Part shown: in pieces, positions 1 to 8,413 of the stretch | How the letters are laid out: every line of letters begins with the position of its first letter | Position numbering within the stretch: the stretch's first letter is position 1 | DNA from: Janthinobacterium sp. 344 | Lineage (GTDB): Bacteria; Pseudomonadota; Gammaproteobacteria; Burkholderiales; Burkholderiaceae_D | Assembly: GCF_900112025.1 (NCBI RefSeq) | Contig: NZ_FOKL01000007.1 | Location: 354,196-418,195, forward strand | DNA: 64,000 nt | Direction: 5' to 3' | Position numbers and translations under genes: made by a program | Notes under the pieces: model-generated | What the model saw: only the letters and a program-made list of their open reading frames with translations | Database searches by the model: none | What the model was told of the DNA's origin: nothing

Positions 1-100
1 CGGGCGCGGCGGGACAGTCGCCGGCGCTGGCGAGGGGATCGCGGGTGAGCGTCAGGCGCAGCACGGGTGGCGCGGCCGGCGCGATGGGCTCGCTGGGCAT
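1..100 (-). CDS. Start of an unidentified gene running off the left edge
   Basis: An open frame on the minus strand begins with ATG at 98-100 and stays open to the window edge (33 codons). Almost every codon ends in G or C, as in the real genes nearby, which suggests coding sequence. The residues (MPSEPIAPAAPPVLRL...) match no family I recognise, and the start has no strong ribosome binding site. It lies downstream of the minus-strand ABC ATPase and HTH genes, so it could belong to the same transcription direction, but 300 bases separate it from the HTH gene. Confidence 0.4.
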   Translation of the reverse strand, partial: MPSEPIAPAAPPVLRLTLTRDPLASAGDCPAAP

Positions 101-400
101 GCGGATGAATGGATGGGCTAAAAGCAGACCTTGATACGGCAGGCGGCAAGGCGTGTTGCGTCAGATCAAGCAAGCATGGCTTTGTTGCTGGCGGAGGGCG
201 GTGCAAGGGAAAGGCGGGAAAGGCGGGGAGGGGCTGCGTGGTGGCAAGTGGCGGCAGAAACGGTCAGCAAGGTTTGGGCTGGGCTTCTTCGCTATCGTGC
301 TCGGGTGCTCTGGGCTGAGCGAACTACGCGAATTTCATGGCAAAAGTTCATGGCGCCGGGAACCTGGGTGCCTGGCAGGGCAAGACAACAGCGGAGCGTT
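101..400. other. Intergenic stretch without a supported gene
   Basis: Several overlapping open frames exist on both strands, but none has a ribosome binding site, consistent codon use or a recognisable product. I see no repeat or clear terminator. It separates the edge gene from the small HTH gene. Confidence 0.5.
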
Positions 401-688
401 TCAATGGACCGGGGTGGCGGACAGTTCCTTCAGTTCGCGGATGGTGATCTCCGATTTTTCATGCATGCGCAATAAAATCGTCGCTCCCACCGCCAGTTTG
501 CCGTGCCGAATCTTGCTGATGATGGGGGGCTGCACTTCCAGTACCCGGCACAGTTCCGCATCATTTTTCAGGTTCATTTTCTCGATCAGGGTATCGAGCA
601 GCTTGTTGGGCACAAAACTCGATGGTTCGAGCGCGCGCGCCCGGTTCATCGCTTCAATCATTTCCAGCTTCTTTTGCCGAACGTTCAT
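401..688 (-). CDS. Small HTH (Cro/C1-like) DNA-binding protein
   Basis: This 95-residue protein probably binds DNA. Residues about 40-75 (DAELCRVLEVQPPIISKIRHGKLAVG) look like a helix-turn-helix of the Cro/C1 type: a residue run before the turn, then PPIISKIRHGK, which resembles the recognition helix of XRE proteins. There is no second domain. The start is well supported by an AGGAGG-type site a few bases before the ATG at 688. The 180-base 5' region is AT-rich compared with its surroundings and holds a hairpin at 717-740. Target and function are unknown; a phage-repressor-like or toxin-antitoxin role is possible, but no partner gene is adjacent. Confidence 0.75.
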   Translation of the reverse strand: MNVRQKKLEMIEAMNRARALEPSSFVPNKLLDTLIEKMNLKNDAELCRVLEVQPPIISKIRHGKLAVGATILLRMHEKSEITIRELKELSATPVH

Positions 689-716
689 TTACTCCTCCTT
701 CAGGTTATGCAAGGGA

Positions 717-740
717 CGGGACCTGTTGAAAACGGTCCCG
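717..740 (-). other. Hairpin in the 5' region of the small HTH gene
   Basis: CGGGACC (717-723) and GGTCCCG (734-740) form a perfect 7-bp stem around a 10-base loop, about 30 bases before the ATG at 688. No T tract follows on the minus strand, so it is not a standard terminator. It may be an mRNA leader structure or a binding site for the encoded HTH protein; neither is shown. Confidence 0.4.
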
Positions 741-870
741 GCTATATTTCGTCATCGCAGTACGGCTGTCTGGGTGACGTAGTACAACATTCGCGTTACA
801 ACATTGATAACCAGGCAAGTGTTTTCAATAATACTACGATAACAAAACTTGTGATACATGGTCAGTTAAA

Positions 871-1563
871 TTAACTGATTGTTTGATCAATTCGGTTGAC
901 GTTTGTTGTATTTTGTAAGCCCGATTTCGTCAGGATCATGGTCCTGTCCGCCATTTCAGCGGCGGCCAGCGAATGCGTGACCATGATGGCGCAACTGCCG
1001 TTGGCCTTGATTTCGGCGCGCAGCAATTGCAGGATGCTGTGCGCCGTATCGGGGTCGAGATTGCCGGTGGGCTCGTCGGCCAGCACCAGCGCCGGCTTGT
1101 GCACGAGCGCGCGGGCGATCGCCACGCGCTGCATTTCACCGCCCGACAGTTGCTGCGGAAAATCGCCGCCGCGTCCGCCCAGGCCGACCGCCTCGAGCAT
1201 GCTGGCGGCACGCTCCTGGGGCAGGCCGTTGAGCAACAGCGGCAGGGCCACGTTTTGCAGCAGGGTCAGGTGCGGCAAGACGTGGAAGGCCTGGAAGATA
1301 AAGCCCATGCGGGCGCGGCGCAGCCGGGTGGCGGCGGCGTCATCGAGGCTGGACATGGCAATGCCGTCCACCAGGATAGGGTGCGCTTCGGTGCCCGCAT
1401 CGGGCGTATCGAGGCCGGCGATCAGGTTCAGCAAGGTCGACTTGCCGACGCCGGAGTCGCCCATGATGGCAATGAACTCTCCCGCGGCAAAGCGGCAGGA
1501 AAGGTTGGCCAGCACGGGTCGTGCATTGGCGTAGGACTTCGACAGATGGCGCAATTCGAGCAT
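871..1563 (-). CDS. ABC transporter ATP-binding protein, LolD/MacB-like
   Basis: A 230-residue ATPase of the lipoprotein-release/MacB class (LolD, YbbA). Walker A is GDSGVGKST near residue 35, the signature is LSGGEMQRVAIARAL near 138, and Walker B is LVLADEPTGNLD near 160, followed by a late His in MVTHS. The length fits LolD (about 230). Such ATPases normally work with an FtsX-like inner-membrane permease encoded next to them. None is seen here: downstream is the small HTH gene and then an unidentified partial gene, and upstream is the divergent egtD. The partner may be encoded elsewhere. The substrate is unknown. Confidence 0.85.
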   Translation of the reverse strand: MLELRHLSKSYANARPVLANLSCRFAAGEFIAIMGDSGVGKSTLLNLIAGLDTPDAGTEAHPILVDGIAMSSLDDAAATRLRRARMGFIFQAFHVLPHLTLLQNVALPLLLNGLPQERAASMLEAVGLGGRGGDFPQQLSGGEMQRVAIARALVHKPALVLADEPTGNLDPDTAHSILQLLRAEIKANGSCAIMVTHSLAAAEMADRTMILTKSGLQNTTNVNRIDQTIS

Positions 1564-1929
1564 GGTGATCTTGATTAATAACGGCTATCGTAAAGGGAGG
1601 CACGCGGGGGAGAGGGGGGCCTGGGACTGCAATGGCGCGCGGATTGTTTGGCCGGCAATGTGTAGTATACGACAGCCTTATCATTTTTGCTGGCAATACC
1701 ACTTTTGCGTGTGCGGACACGGCGCGGCCGGGCGCTGACCTTAAGTTACCTGCCGCACGGCTGGCTCGGCCGGATTCCGTTATGATGGAAAAAAATCATC
1801 GGTCATCCCAGGTAAAGGCGCCTGCCGCCGGCTGCAGCGCGGTTGGCGGCGCGCGTTGCCTGTCCGCTGCCCGATGCCCGCTGCAAGCCGAGCAAGCCCT
1901 TCGTGAACCTTGATAGACGACGCCAGCCC
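1564..1929. other. Divergent intergenic region between the ABC ATPase and egtD
   Basis: This 366-base region must hold the promoters for both divergent genes. An in-frame upstream extension of egtD reaches an ATG at 1843, but its sequence does not resemble the family. I see no unambiguous -35/-10 pair, repeat or structured element. Confidence 0.5.
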
Positions 1930-2916
1930 ATGACCATGCCACTTGCCCAGCAACACTCCGATATGCCCGCCGCCAGCGATGCTCGGCTGGCCGCTGCCGC
2001 CACCCTTGCCGAGCTCAGTAGCGGCTTGCTGCAGCGCGAGGCCAGCACCTCGCCCAAGTATCTGTACGATACCCTCGGCTCCAAGCTGTTCGAAGCCATC
2101 TGCGCCTTGCCCGAGTATTACCCGACGCGCACCGAGGCGGCCATCTTCGCGCGCCACGGCGCGGACATCGCCCATGCGGTGGGGCCGGGCAGCACCCTGA
2201 TCGACCTGGGCGCGGGCAATTGCGCCAAGGCCGCCAGCCTGTTTCCCCTGCTGCACCCGGCGCAATACGTGGCCGTGGATATTTCCTACGATTTCCTCAG
2301 CGAATCGCTGGGCCGCTTGCAGCAGCGTTTTCCGCATATCGAGATGACGGGCCTGGGCCTGGATTTCTCCAGCCGCCTCGACTTGCCGGCCAGCGTGCGC
2401 GACGCGCGGCGCCTGTTCTTTTATCCAGGTTCGTCGATCGGTAATTTTGCGCCGGAGCAAGCGATTGCCTTTTTGCGCCGCTTGCGCGCGAATGCCGACA
2501 GCGATGGCGGCCTGCTGATCGGCGTCGACCTGATCAAGGACGCCGCCATCCTCGATGCCGCCTATGATGACGCGCTGGGCGTGACGGCCGCCTTCAACCT
2601 GAACATGCTGCGCCACGTGAATGGCCTCATCGGCGCCGATTTCGACGTGCGCGCCTGGCGCCACCACGGTTTTTTCAACGCCGATGAAAGCCGCGTCGAG
2701 ATGCACCTGGAAGCGCGCAGCGAGCAGCTCGTGCGCTGGCAGGGCGGGCAGCGGCGCTTCGCGAAAGGCGAGCGCATCCACACGGAAGACAGCTATAAAT
2801 ACACGCGCGCCGGTTTCGTCGGCTTGCTGGAGCAGGCCGGGTTTGCCGCCGCACAAGTCTGGACGGATCCGCAGCAGTGGTTTGCCGTGATGTACGCCAG
2901 AGTGATCCGAGACTGA
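1930..2916 (+). CDS. egtD: L-histidine N-alpha-methyltransferase (ergothioneine biosynthesis)
   Basis: EgtD uses three S-adenosylmethionine molecules to convert histidine to hercynine, the first step of ergothioneine synthesis, in the cytoplasm. The 328-residue protein has the family N-terminus (SPKYLYDTLGSKLFEAIC...LPEYYPTRTE), the SAM-binding LIDLGAGNCAKA, and the FYPGSSIGNF motif typical of this methyltransferase. The start at 1930 (MTMPLAQQ) gives the usual length of about 320; an ATG at 1843 would add an unlikely 29-residue arginine-rich tail. egtB follows after 150 bases containing a dispersed repeat, so the two genes probably form one functional unit. Confidence 0.93.
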   Translation: MTMPLAQQHSDMPAASDARLAAAATLAELSSGLLQREASTSPKYLYDTLGSKLFEAICALPEYYPTRTEAAIFARHGADIAHAVGPGSTLIDLGAGNCAKAASLFPLLHPAQYVAVDISYDFLSESLGRLQQRFPHIEMTGLGLDFSSRLDLPASVRDARRLFFYPGSSIGNFAPEQAIAFLRRLRANADSDGGLLIGVDLIKDAAILDAAYDDALGVTAAFNLNMLRHVNGLIGADFDVRAWRHHGFFNADESRVEMHLEARSEQLVRWQGGQRRFAKGERIHTEDSYKYTRAGFVGLLEQAGFAAAQVWTDPQQWFAVMYARVIRD

Positions 2917-2930
2917 CAACGCCTGACCAG

Positions 2931-3023
2931 ACCGACTGCGCGTCGCGCTTGGCGGCCTGCGATGCGCACCGTGCCACAGTACGGTTGCGCTTCTCCGCCA
3001 CCAATCACTGCCGCTCGCTGCGG
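2931..3023 (+). repeat. Dispersed 93-bp intergenic repeat, copy A
   Basis: This copy aligns without gaps to 10649-10741 with 14 mismatches in 93 (85 percent). It lies directly after the egtD stop. It contains an imperfect inverted repeat around CCGT...ACGG, followed by CGCTGCGGTTTTTT, so it might act as a partial terminator between egtD and egtB. The family is unknown to me; it resembles REP-like elements. Confidence 0.75.
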
Positions 3024-3066
3024 TTTTTTCAGGCGTTCAAGATGCCAACACAAGACAAAAAACACC

Positions 3067-4308
3067 ATGCTGATCGATCATTACAATAAAGTGCGCACAC
3101 ATTCCCTGCGGCTGGCCGAACCGCTGTCCGACGAGGATTGCGGCGCCCAGTCGATGCCGGACGCCAGTCCCGTGAAATGGCATCTCGCGCATACCACCTG
3201 GTTTTTTGAAACGTTTATCCTGGAAAGCATGGAAACGGCGTTCGCACCGTTCCACCCGGCCTTCCGCGTCCTGTTCAACTCGTATTACAACGGCGTGGGC
3301 GAGAAGCACCCGCGCGCCCAGCGGGGTCTGCTGACACGGCCCGGCATGGACGTCGTACGCGCCTACCGGAGCGATGTCGATGCGCGCATCGGCCGCCTGC
3401 TGGCTGGGGAACTGACGCGCGACGCGCGCGAACGGCTGACCATGCTGCTGGCGCTGGGCCTCGAGCACGAGCAGCAGCACCAGGAATTGCTGTTGACGGA
3501 CGTTAAACACCTGCTGGCGCAAAGCCCCTTGTTTCCCGCGTATGGGGAAGGCGCGGCGGCGCCACCGGCGGCGCCTGCACCAGCGCCTGCCTGGATCGCC
3601 TTTGACGGCGGCCTGACGCAGATCGGCCATGCGGGCGACGGCTTTTGCTTCGACAATGAATTACCGCGCCATCCGCAATACGTGGCGCCGTTCCAGCTGG
3701 CCAGCGCGCTGGTGACGAATGCCGAATTTCTCGCCTTCATCGAGGCGGGCGGCTACCGCACGGCGCATTGGTGGCTGGCCGAAGGCTGGGACTGGGTGCG
3801 CAGCCAGCAGCTGACATGCCCGCTGTACTGGCAGCGCGATGACGCCGGCCGCTGGCAGGAATTCACCTTATTCGGCTTGCGCCCGCTGGACCCGCAGGCG
3901 CCGGCCACGCACCTGTCGCTGTTCGAGGCGGACGCGTATGCGCACTGGGCCGGCGCGCGCCTGCCGACGGAAGCCGAGTGGGAAGTGGCGGCGCAGGGCG
4001 TCGCCATGGAAACGGGCCAGTTGCATCCGGCCGCCGGCGCGCCGGGCGCAGGCTTGCGGCAGATGTTCGGCCACTGCTGGCAGTGGACCAGCAGCAGCTA
4101 TGCGCCGTATCCGGGCTACCGCACGGCGCCCGGCGCGCTCGGTGAATACAACGGCAAGTTCATGCTGAACCAGTATGTGCTGCGCGGCTCGTCGTGCGCC
4201 ACGCCGGCCGGCCATGCGCGCGCCAGCTACCGCAATTTCTTCCCGGCCGGGGCGCGCTGGCAATTTGCCGGCATCCGCCTGGCGCGCCAGGTGGAAGCGT
4301 TGAGTTAA
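3067..4308 (+). CDS. egtB: Ergothioneine biosynthesis protein EgtB (iron-dependent sulfoxide synthase)
   Basis: EgtB is a non-haem iron enzyme that joins hercynine and a thiol donor (gamma-glutamylcysteine or cysteine) with oxygen to form a sulfoxide intermediate. The 413-residue protein has an N-terminal DinB-like domain with HLAHT (His42) and EHEQQH (His134, His138), matching the known three-histidine iron site. A C-terminal formylglycine-generating-enzyme-like domain follows ([31 protein letters not shown]...RASYRNFFP). The start at 3067 ([10 protein letters not shown]) begins the conserved domain; an upstream ATG at 2962 would run through the dispersed repeat. No separate C-S lyase (egtE) gene is present nearby. 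The last 4 bases overlap the convergent chemoreceptor gene. Confidence 0.92.
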   Translation: MLIDHYNKVRTHSLRLAEPLSDEDCGAQSMPDASPVKWHLAHTTWFFETFILESMETAFAPFHPAFRVLFNSYYNGVGEKHPRAQRGLLTRPGMDVVRAYRSDVDARIGRLLAGELTRDARERLTMLLALGLEHEQQHQELLLTDVKHLLAQSPLFPAYGEGAAAPPAAPAPAPAWIAFDGGLTQIGHAGDGFCFDNELPRHPQYVAPFQLASALVTNAEFLAFIEAGGYRTAHWWLAEGWDWVRSQQLTCPLYWQRDDAGRWQEFTLFGLRPLDPQAPATHLSLFEADAYAHWAGARLPTEAEWEVAAQGVAMETGQLHPAAGAPGAGLRQMFGHCWQWTSSSYAPYPGYRTAPGALGEYNGKFMLNQYVLRGSSCATPAGHARASYRNFFPAGARWQFAGIRLARQVEALS

Positions 4309-5897
4309 TTCAGGCGCGGCACGGAGGAGGTCTTCGCGCTGCCGGGTTCAGGCCGCTCCAGCTTGAACTGGCTGACGAGGGTTTCCAGTTCGCCCGCCTG
4401 CGCATGCATGGCCGCCGCCGCCGCGGCCGCCTGCTCGACGAGGGCCGCGTTTTGCTGCGTCGTCTGGTCCATCTGCATGATGGCGGCATTGATCTGCTCG
4501 ATGCCTTCGCTCTGCTCGTGGTTGGCCACGCTGATGTCCCCGACGATGGCGCTGACCCGGCCCACGCTGGCCACCACTTCATCCATCGTCGCGCCCGCCT
4601 GGCTGACCAGCTGGGCGCCCTGGCCGACCCGGCTGACGGAGTCGGCGATCAGTTCCTTGATTTCCCGCGCTGCGCCGGCGGACCTTTGGGCCAGATTGCG
4701 CACTTCGGACGCCACGACGGCGAAGCCGCGCCCCTGTTCGCCGGCGCGCGCCGCTTCCACGGCCGCATTCAAGGCGAGGATATTCGTCTGGAAGGCGATG
4801 CCGTCGATGACGGCGATGATGTCGACGATCTTGCGCGACGAGGCATTGATGGCGTCCATGGTGCCGATGACTTCCGCCATGGCCGTGCCGCCGCGCTGGG
4901 CGATGGCGGACGCCGAGCGGGCCAGCGTATCGGCCTGGCGCGCGTTGTCGCTGTTGCTGCGCACGGTGCCCGTCAATTCGATCATCGACGAGGCCGTCTC
5001 TTCCAGGGCGCTGGCCTGCGCCTCCGTGCGGGCCGACAGGTCGGCATTGCCGCTGGCGATCTGGCTCGATGCCACGGCGATCGTGCCCGTGCCGTTGCGC
5101 ACTTGGCCCACCAGGGTGGCCAGGTTGTCGTTCATGTCGCGCAGCGCGTGCAGCAGCTGGGCCGTTTCATCCTTGCCTTCGGCCACGATCTTGCTGCTCA
5201 AGTCGCCCGCGGCCACGGCTTGCGCCACGCGCAGCGCATACGCGATGGGCGTGGTGATCGAACGCGTGACCCGCCAGGCAAAGAGCACGCCCAGCAGCAG
5301 GGCGGCCGTGCCCAGGCTGGCCATCAGGATATTGGCCGTGGAAATATGCTGGTGGATTTGCCGGCCGCCGTTCAGCACGACTTCGCGCTGGATGTCGTTG
5401 AGGCGGTTGACGGTGGCCTGCAGCCGCGTCAGGGCGGGCAGGGTATCGTCGCGCACGTGCTTGGCCGCTTGCGCCCGCTGTCCCGCCACCAGCAGCTGGT
5501 CGGCCTGGCTGAACGAGACGACATAGGCCTTGCGCTGCTGCTTCAGGGTCGCCAGCAGTTCCTTGCCTTCCGGCATCACGACCAGGCGGTCGAGGATGGC
5601 CAGCGCATCGGTGATGGTGGCCTTGTTGGCGTCGATTTCGCCGTGGATGGCGCTGGCGCGGGCCGGATCTTCATGGATGAACAGTTCCAGCACCAGGGCC
5701 GCGTTCGAGCGCGTGGTGCTGCGGATGGTGGCGATGGCGTCGGCCTTGGCCCAGTCGCGCTCGATGATGGAATCGCTGAGCGCGCCGATCCTGTCCAGGC
5801 GCAACAGGCCCGTGCCGACCAGCACCGCCATCAGCAGCAGCACCACGCCAAAGCCCGCACCCAGGCGCGCGCCTATCTTCATATCCGTCAATTTCAT
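4305..5897 (-). CDS. Methyl-accepting chemotaxis protein
   Basis: A 530-residue inner-membrane chemoreceptor. It has a short cytoplasmic N-terminus, a first membrane helix (about residues 12-30), a periplasmic four-helix-bundle-type sensor domain (about 33-190), a second helix (about 190-210), a HAMP linker starting at [10 protein letters not shown], and a long cytoplasmic signalling domain. The hairpin tip [20 protein letters not shown] (about 365-385), which contacts CheA and CheW, is intact, and candidate methylation sites lie on both sides. The ligand cannot be told from sequence. No che or flagellar genes are adjacent, so this is a dispersed receptor gene. It ends tail-to-tail with egtB. 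Confidence 0.93.
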   Translation of the reverse strand: MKLTDMKIGARLGAGFGVVLLLMAVLVGTGLLRLDRIGALSDSIIERDWAKADAIATIRSTTRSNAALVLELFIHEDPARASAIHGEIDANKATITDALAILDRLVVMPEGKELLATLKQQRKAYVVSFSQADQLLVAGQRAQAAKHVRDDTLPALTRLQATVNRLNDIQREVVLNGGRQIHQHISTANILMASLGTAALLLGVLFAWRVTRSITTPIAYALRVAQAVAAGDLSSKIVAEGKDETAQLLHALRDMNDNLATLVGQVRNGTGTIAVASSQIASGNADLSARTEAQASALEETASSMIELTGTVRSNSDNARQADTLARSASAIAQRGGTAMAEVIGTMDAINASSRKIVDIIAVIDGIAFQTNILALNAAVEAARAGEQGRGFAVVASEVRNLAQRSAGAAREIKELIADSVSRVGQGAQLVSQAGATMDEVVASVGRVSAIVGDISVANHEQSEGIEQINAAIMQMDQTTQQNAALVEQAAAAAAAMHAQAGELETLVSQFKLERPEPGSAKTSSVPRLN

Positions 5898-6002
5898 GCT
5901 GATTCCCTCGGTAGCTAATGATCTGTCTCCGCTGGTCTTGTTATGAAACGATTATACGATCGGCGATACCTGATTTGCACCACTAATTGCCTTGTAGAAA
6001 TG

Positions 6003-6040
6003 AAAAAGCGGCACGGCGATCAAGCCGTACCGCTTTTTTT
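6003..6040 (-). terminator. Rho-independent terminator of leuA
   Basis: Arms AAAAGCGGCACGGC and GCCGTACCGCTTTT (one mismatch) form a 13-14-bp stem around a 6-base loop. Read on the minus strand it ends in CCGCTTTTT and lies 27 bases after the leuA stop. It also has a T run on the plus strand, so it may work in both directions. Confidence 0.85.
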
Positions 6041-6066
6041 CCCTATGCGGGAGGTCCGCAGAGTGC

Positions 6067-7773
6067 TCAGGCGGCGCTGGCTGCCACGGCGGCTACTGTT
6101 GTTTTTTCGGCTTCCGTCTGCCCGATGCGGCGGTTCACGGCCGACAGCACGGCCTTGAACGAGGCGGTGACGATATTGCTGTCGATGGCCGCGCCGAACA
6201 GCGTCGGGCCATTGTCGAGGCGCAATTCCACGTAGCAGGCGGCCTGGGCATTGGCGCCGGAACCGATCGAGTGCTCATGGTAGTCCATCAGCTTGATGTC
6301 CAGGCCCAGCGCATTGACGAAGGCGTCGATGGGGCCGTTGCCGCCGCCTTGCAGGGCCAGCGGCGCCTGGCGGTGCGACAGGCTGATGTCGATTTGCACG
6401 GATTCATCGCTGCTCGTGTCTTCCACCATGCGGTGCGAAGCGTAGGCGTACGGCGCCGTCTGCTCCAGGTATTCCTTCTGGAAGATTTCATGGATATCCT
6501 GCGCGGCGATTTCGCGGCCCGTGGCGTCGGCCACGGCTTGCACGGCGCGCGAGAATTCGATCTGCAGGCGGCGCGGCAAGACCAGGCCGTATTCCTGTTC
6601 CAGCAAGTACGCCATGCCGCCCTTGCCAGACTGGCTGTTGACGCGGATCACGGCGTCGTAGCTGCGGCCCAGGTCGGCCGGGTCGATCGGCAAGTACGGC
6701 ACTTCCCAGATGCTGTCCGGTTGTTGCTTGGCGAAACCTTTCTTGATCGCATCCTGGTGCGAGCCGGAGAATGCCGTAAAGACCAGGTCGCCCGCATACG
6801 GGTGGCGCGGGTGGACGGGCAGCTGGTTGCACTCTTCCACGCACTTGCGCACCGTGTCGATGTCGGAGAAGTCCAGGCCCGGGTGCACGCCCTGCGTGTA
6901 CAAATTCATCGCCAAGGTCACCAGGTCGACGTTGCCCGTGCGCTCGCCATTGCCGAACAAACAGCCTTCCACGCGGTCCGCGCCCGCCATCACGGCCAGT
7001 TCGGCCGAGGCGACGGCCGTGCCGCGGTCGTTATGCGGGTGCACGCTGATGATGATGGCATCGCGGCGCGCCAGCTTGCGCGACATCCATTCGATCTGGT
7101 CCGCATACACGTTGGGCGTGCTGCATTCCACGGTCGATGGCAGGTTGATGATCATCTTGTTGGCCGGCGTCGGCTTCCAGATGGCGCTGACGGCGTCGCA
7201 GATATGCTTGGAGAAATCGAGTTCCGTGGTGGAGAACGATTCCGGCGTGTATTCGAAGCCCCATTCCGTTTCCGGATGCTGGGCCACCAATTGCTTCACC
7301 AGGGTGGTGCCGGTGGTGGCGATCTGCGTGATTTCTTCGCGCGACATGCCGAACACGACCTTGCGGAACACGGGCGCCACGGAGTTGTACAGGTGCACGA
7401 TGGCGCGCTTGGCGCCGACGACCGATTCCACCGTGCGGCGGATCAGCTCTTCGCGCGACTGGGTCAGCACGATGATGGTGACGTCGTCCGGGATGCGGCC
7501 TTCATCGACGAGCTTGCGCACGAAGTCGAAGTCCGTCTGCGATGCCGATGGGAAACCCACTTCGATTTCCTTCAGGCCGATGGCGATCAGCATCTCGAAG
7601 AAGCGCAGCTTCTTTTCCGCGCTCATCGGCTCGATCAAGGACTGGTTGCCGTCGCGCAAGTCGGTGCTCATCCAGATAGGCGGTTTGCTGATGATCTGGT
7701 TCGGCCATTGACGGTCGGTCAATTTGACGGGAGGAAAGGCGCGGTATTTGGAAGCTGGGTTCTGCAACATCAT
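6067..7773 (-). CDS. leuA: 2-isopropylmalate synthase
   Basis: LeuA condenses acetyl-CoA with 2-ketoisovalerate, the first committed step of leucine synthesis. The 568-residue protein belongs to the longer LeuA type of about 560 residues. It has the catalytic DLRDGNQSL near the N-terminus, the metal-binding HPHNDRGTA motif, [12 protein letters not shown], and a C-terminal allosteric leucine-binding domain (about 430-568). The start at 7773 is preceded by AGGAG nine bases upstream. An open extension to 7941 lies in the leader and is not protein-like. Regulation probably involves the leader-peptide region at 7774-8114. A strong terminator follows the gene. Confidence 0.95.
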   Translation of the reverse strand: MMLQNPASKYRAFPPVKLTDRQWPNQIISKPPIWMSTDLRDGNQSLIEPMSAEKKLRFFEMLIAIGLKEIEVGFPSASQTDFDFVRKLVDEGRIPDDVTIIVLTQSREELIRRTVESVVGAKRAIVHLYNSVAPVFRKVVFGMSREEITQIATTGTTLVKQLVAQHPETEWGFEYTPESFSTTELDFSKHICDAVSAIWKPTPANKMIINLPSTVECSTPNVYADQIEWMSRKLARRDAIIISVHPHNDRGTAVASAELAVMAGADRVEGCLFGNGERTGNVDLVTLAMNLYTQGVHPGLDFSDIDTVRKCVEECNQLPVHPRHPYAGDLVFTAFSGSHQDAIKKGFAKQQPDSIWEVPYLPIDPADLGRSYDAVIRVNSQSGKGGMAYLLEQEYGLVLPRRLQIEFSRAVQAVADATGREIAAQDIHEIFQKEYLEQTAPYAYASHRMVEDTSSDESVQIDISLSHRQAPLALQGGGNGPIDAFVNALGLDIKLMDYHEHSIGSGANAQAACYVELRLDNGPTLFGAAIDSNIVTASFKAVLSAVNRRIGQTEAEKTTVAAVAASAA

Positions 7774-8009
7774 GATCGGGTACTCCTGAAGATAGGGGGA
7801 AATCAAGGGTTGTGGCGCAAGCTTGCCGGGCGGCCACGCAACACTAGGCCAGGCAAGCGATCGGTAGCGGTAGCAGTGCGGCCGCGATGCCGGCAGGGGC
7901 GGTCGCAGCGGGGAGTACGTGTACGTATGGGAATGGTGCAAACATCATCAAACCTTCCAGGGTTTTTGAAACACGCCGGCGTGTGGCCAGGCGAAGCAAT
8001 GCGGCAAAC
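7774..8009 (-). promoter_or_regulatory. Untranslated leader between the leucine leader peptide and leuA
   Basis: This 236-base segment separates the leader-peptide stop from the leuA start and can fold. Read on the minus strand there is a GC-rich palindrome ACACGCCGGCGTGT (about 7972-7985), a small hairpin AAACC/GGTTT close after it, and a long hairpin with arms GCTTGCC and GGCAAGC (7852-7858 and 7821-7827) that has an inner GGCC/GGCC stem. No stem is followed by a clean T tract. If attenuation occurs it may be Rho-dependent or act on translation rather than through a classical terminator. The function is inferred from the leucine-rich leader peptide. Confidence 0.6.
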
Positions 8010-8078
8010 TTATGCGCGTGCTAGTAGTAGTCGCGATAGCGACAGCAGGGAAGGGGATGGATGATTGAAGGAGGACAT
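8010..8078 (-). CDS. leuL: Putative leucine leader peptide (attenuation) of leuA
   Basis: A 22-codon frame (MSSFNHPSPS, then LLSLSRLLLARA) sits upstream of leuA in the same direction. Six of its 22 residues are leucine. The leucine codons are CTG CTG, then CTA, then CTA CTA CTA in a row. CTA is very rare in the surrounding genes, so ribosome stalling under leucine shortage would be sensitive. The frame has no Shine-Dalgarno site. Its ATG (8076-8078) lies 7 bases after the -10 box of a strong promoter, so the mRNA probably begins at or just before the AUG. Leucine-codon-rich leader peptides control leu operons in enterobacteria, but I know of no described case in this group. Confidence 0.75.
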   Translation of the reverse strand: MSSFNHPSPSLLSLSRLLLARA

Positions 8079-8085
8079 GCACTCA

Positions 8086-8114
8086 ATGTAAGGGAAGTGG
8101 GGCGGGGCTGTCAA
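8086..8114 (-). promoter_or_regulatory. Sigma-70 promoter of the leuL-leuA transcript
   Basis: On the minus strand a perfect -35 TTGACA (8109-8114) is followed by a 17-base spacer and TTACAT (8086-8091), 5 of 6 to consensus. The predicted start is at 8078-8080, coincident with the leader-peptide ATG. Of the promoters I found in the window it is one of the best matches. Confidence 0.85.
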
Positions 8115-8125
8115 GCGTTTCCGTT

Positions 8126-8413
8126 TTACATGTAGTGCACATGCGCCGCCTCGTTCGGCATTTCCTGCCGCGCGCGTTCCAGGCAGCGCCGCAACAGGGC
8201 CGCATCGCGGGGCAGGCGTGCCGCGAAGGCTGGCCAGCCGCGCAGTTCCAGCTGTTGCGGCATGTCCACCAGGCCCGTGATGGCATCCCAGAAGGCATCC
8301 CAGTTCATGCCGTAAAACGCTGGAAATCCCAGCGCGGCCGCCAGGGCCGCGTGCAGCTGGCGCGCGGTGTTGATCTCGCTCAAGTCGATCGTCACCAGGG
8401 CCGGTCGATTCAC
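8126..8413 (-). CDS. Barstar-family protein
   Basis: A 95-residue protein of the barstar family, whose founding member is the inhibitor of the ribonuclease barnase. Family features are the N-terminal ATIDLSEI-like strand (VTIDLSEINTARQLHAALAA), the FPAFYGMNWDAFWDAITGLV segment, where the Tyr-Gly-x-Asn-Trp-Asp-Ala core is diagnostic, and LRGWPAF. No barnase-like nuclease gene is present. The ATG overlaps the stop of the gene upstream by 4 bases (ATGA), so the two are translationally coupled. Family membership is well supported; the partner and role are not known. Confidence 0.85.
   Translation of the reverse strand: MNRPALVTIDLSEINTARQLHAALAAALGFPAFYGMNWDAFWDAITGLVDMPQQLELRGWPAFAARLPRDAALLRRCLERARQEMPNEAAHVHYM

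Noticed and set aside
5898..6002. A sigma-28 (flagellar) promoter for the chemoreceptor gene
   Set aside because: GCCGATCG resembles the -10 element, but no matching -35 lies at the right distance on the minus strand.
7774..7941. An in-frame N-terminal extension of leuA
   Set aside because: The sequence is Pro/Arg/Tyr-rich and unlike LeuA, whereas the ATG at 7773 has a good AGGAG site; the region is better explained as a leader.
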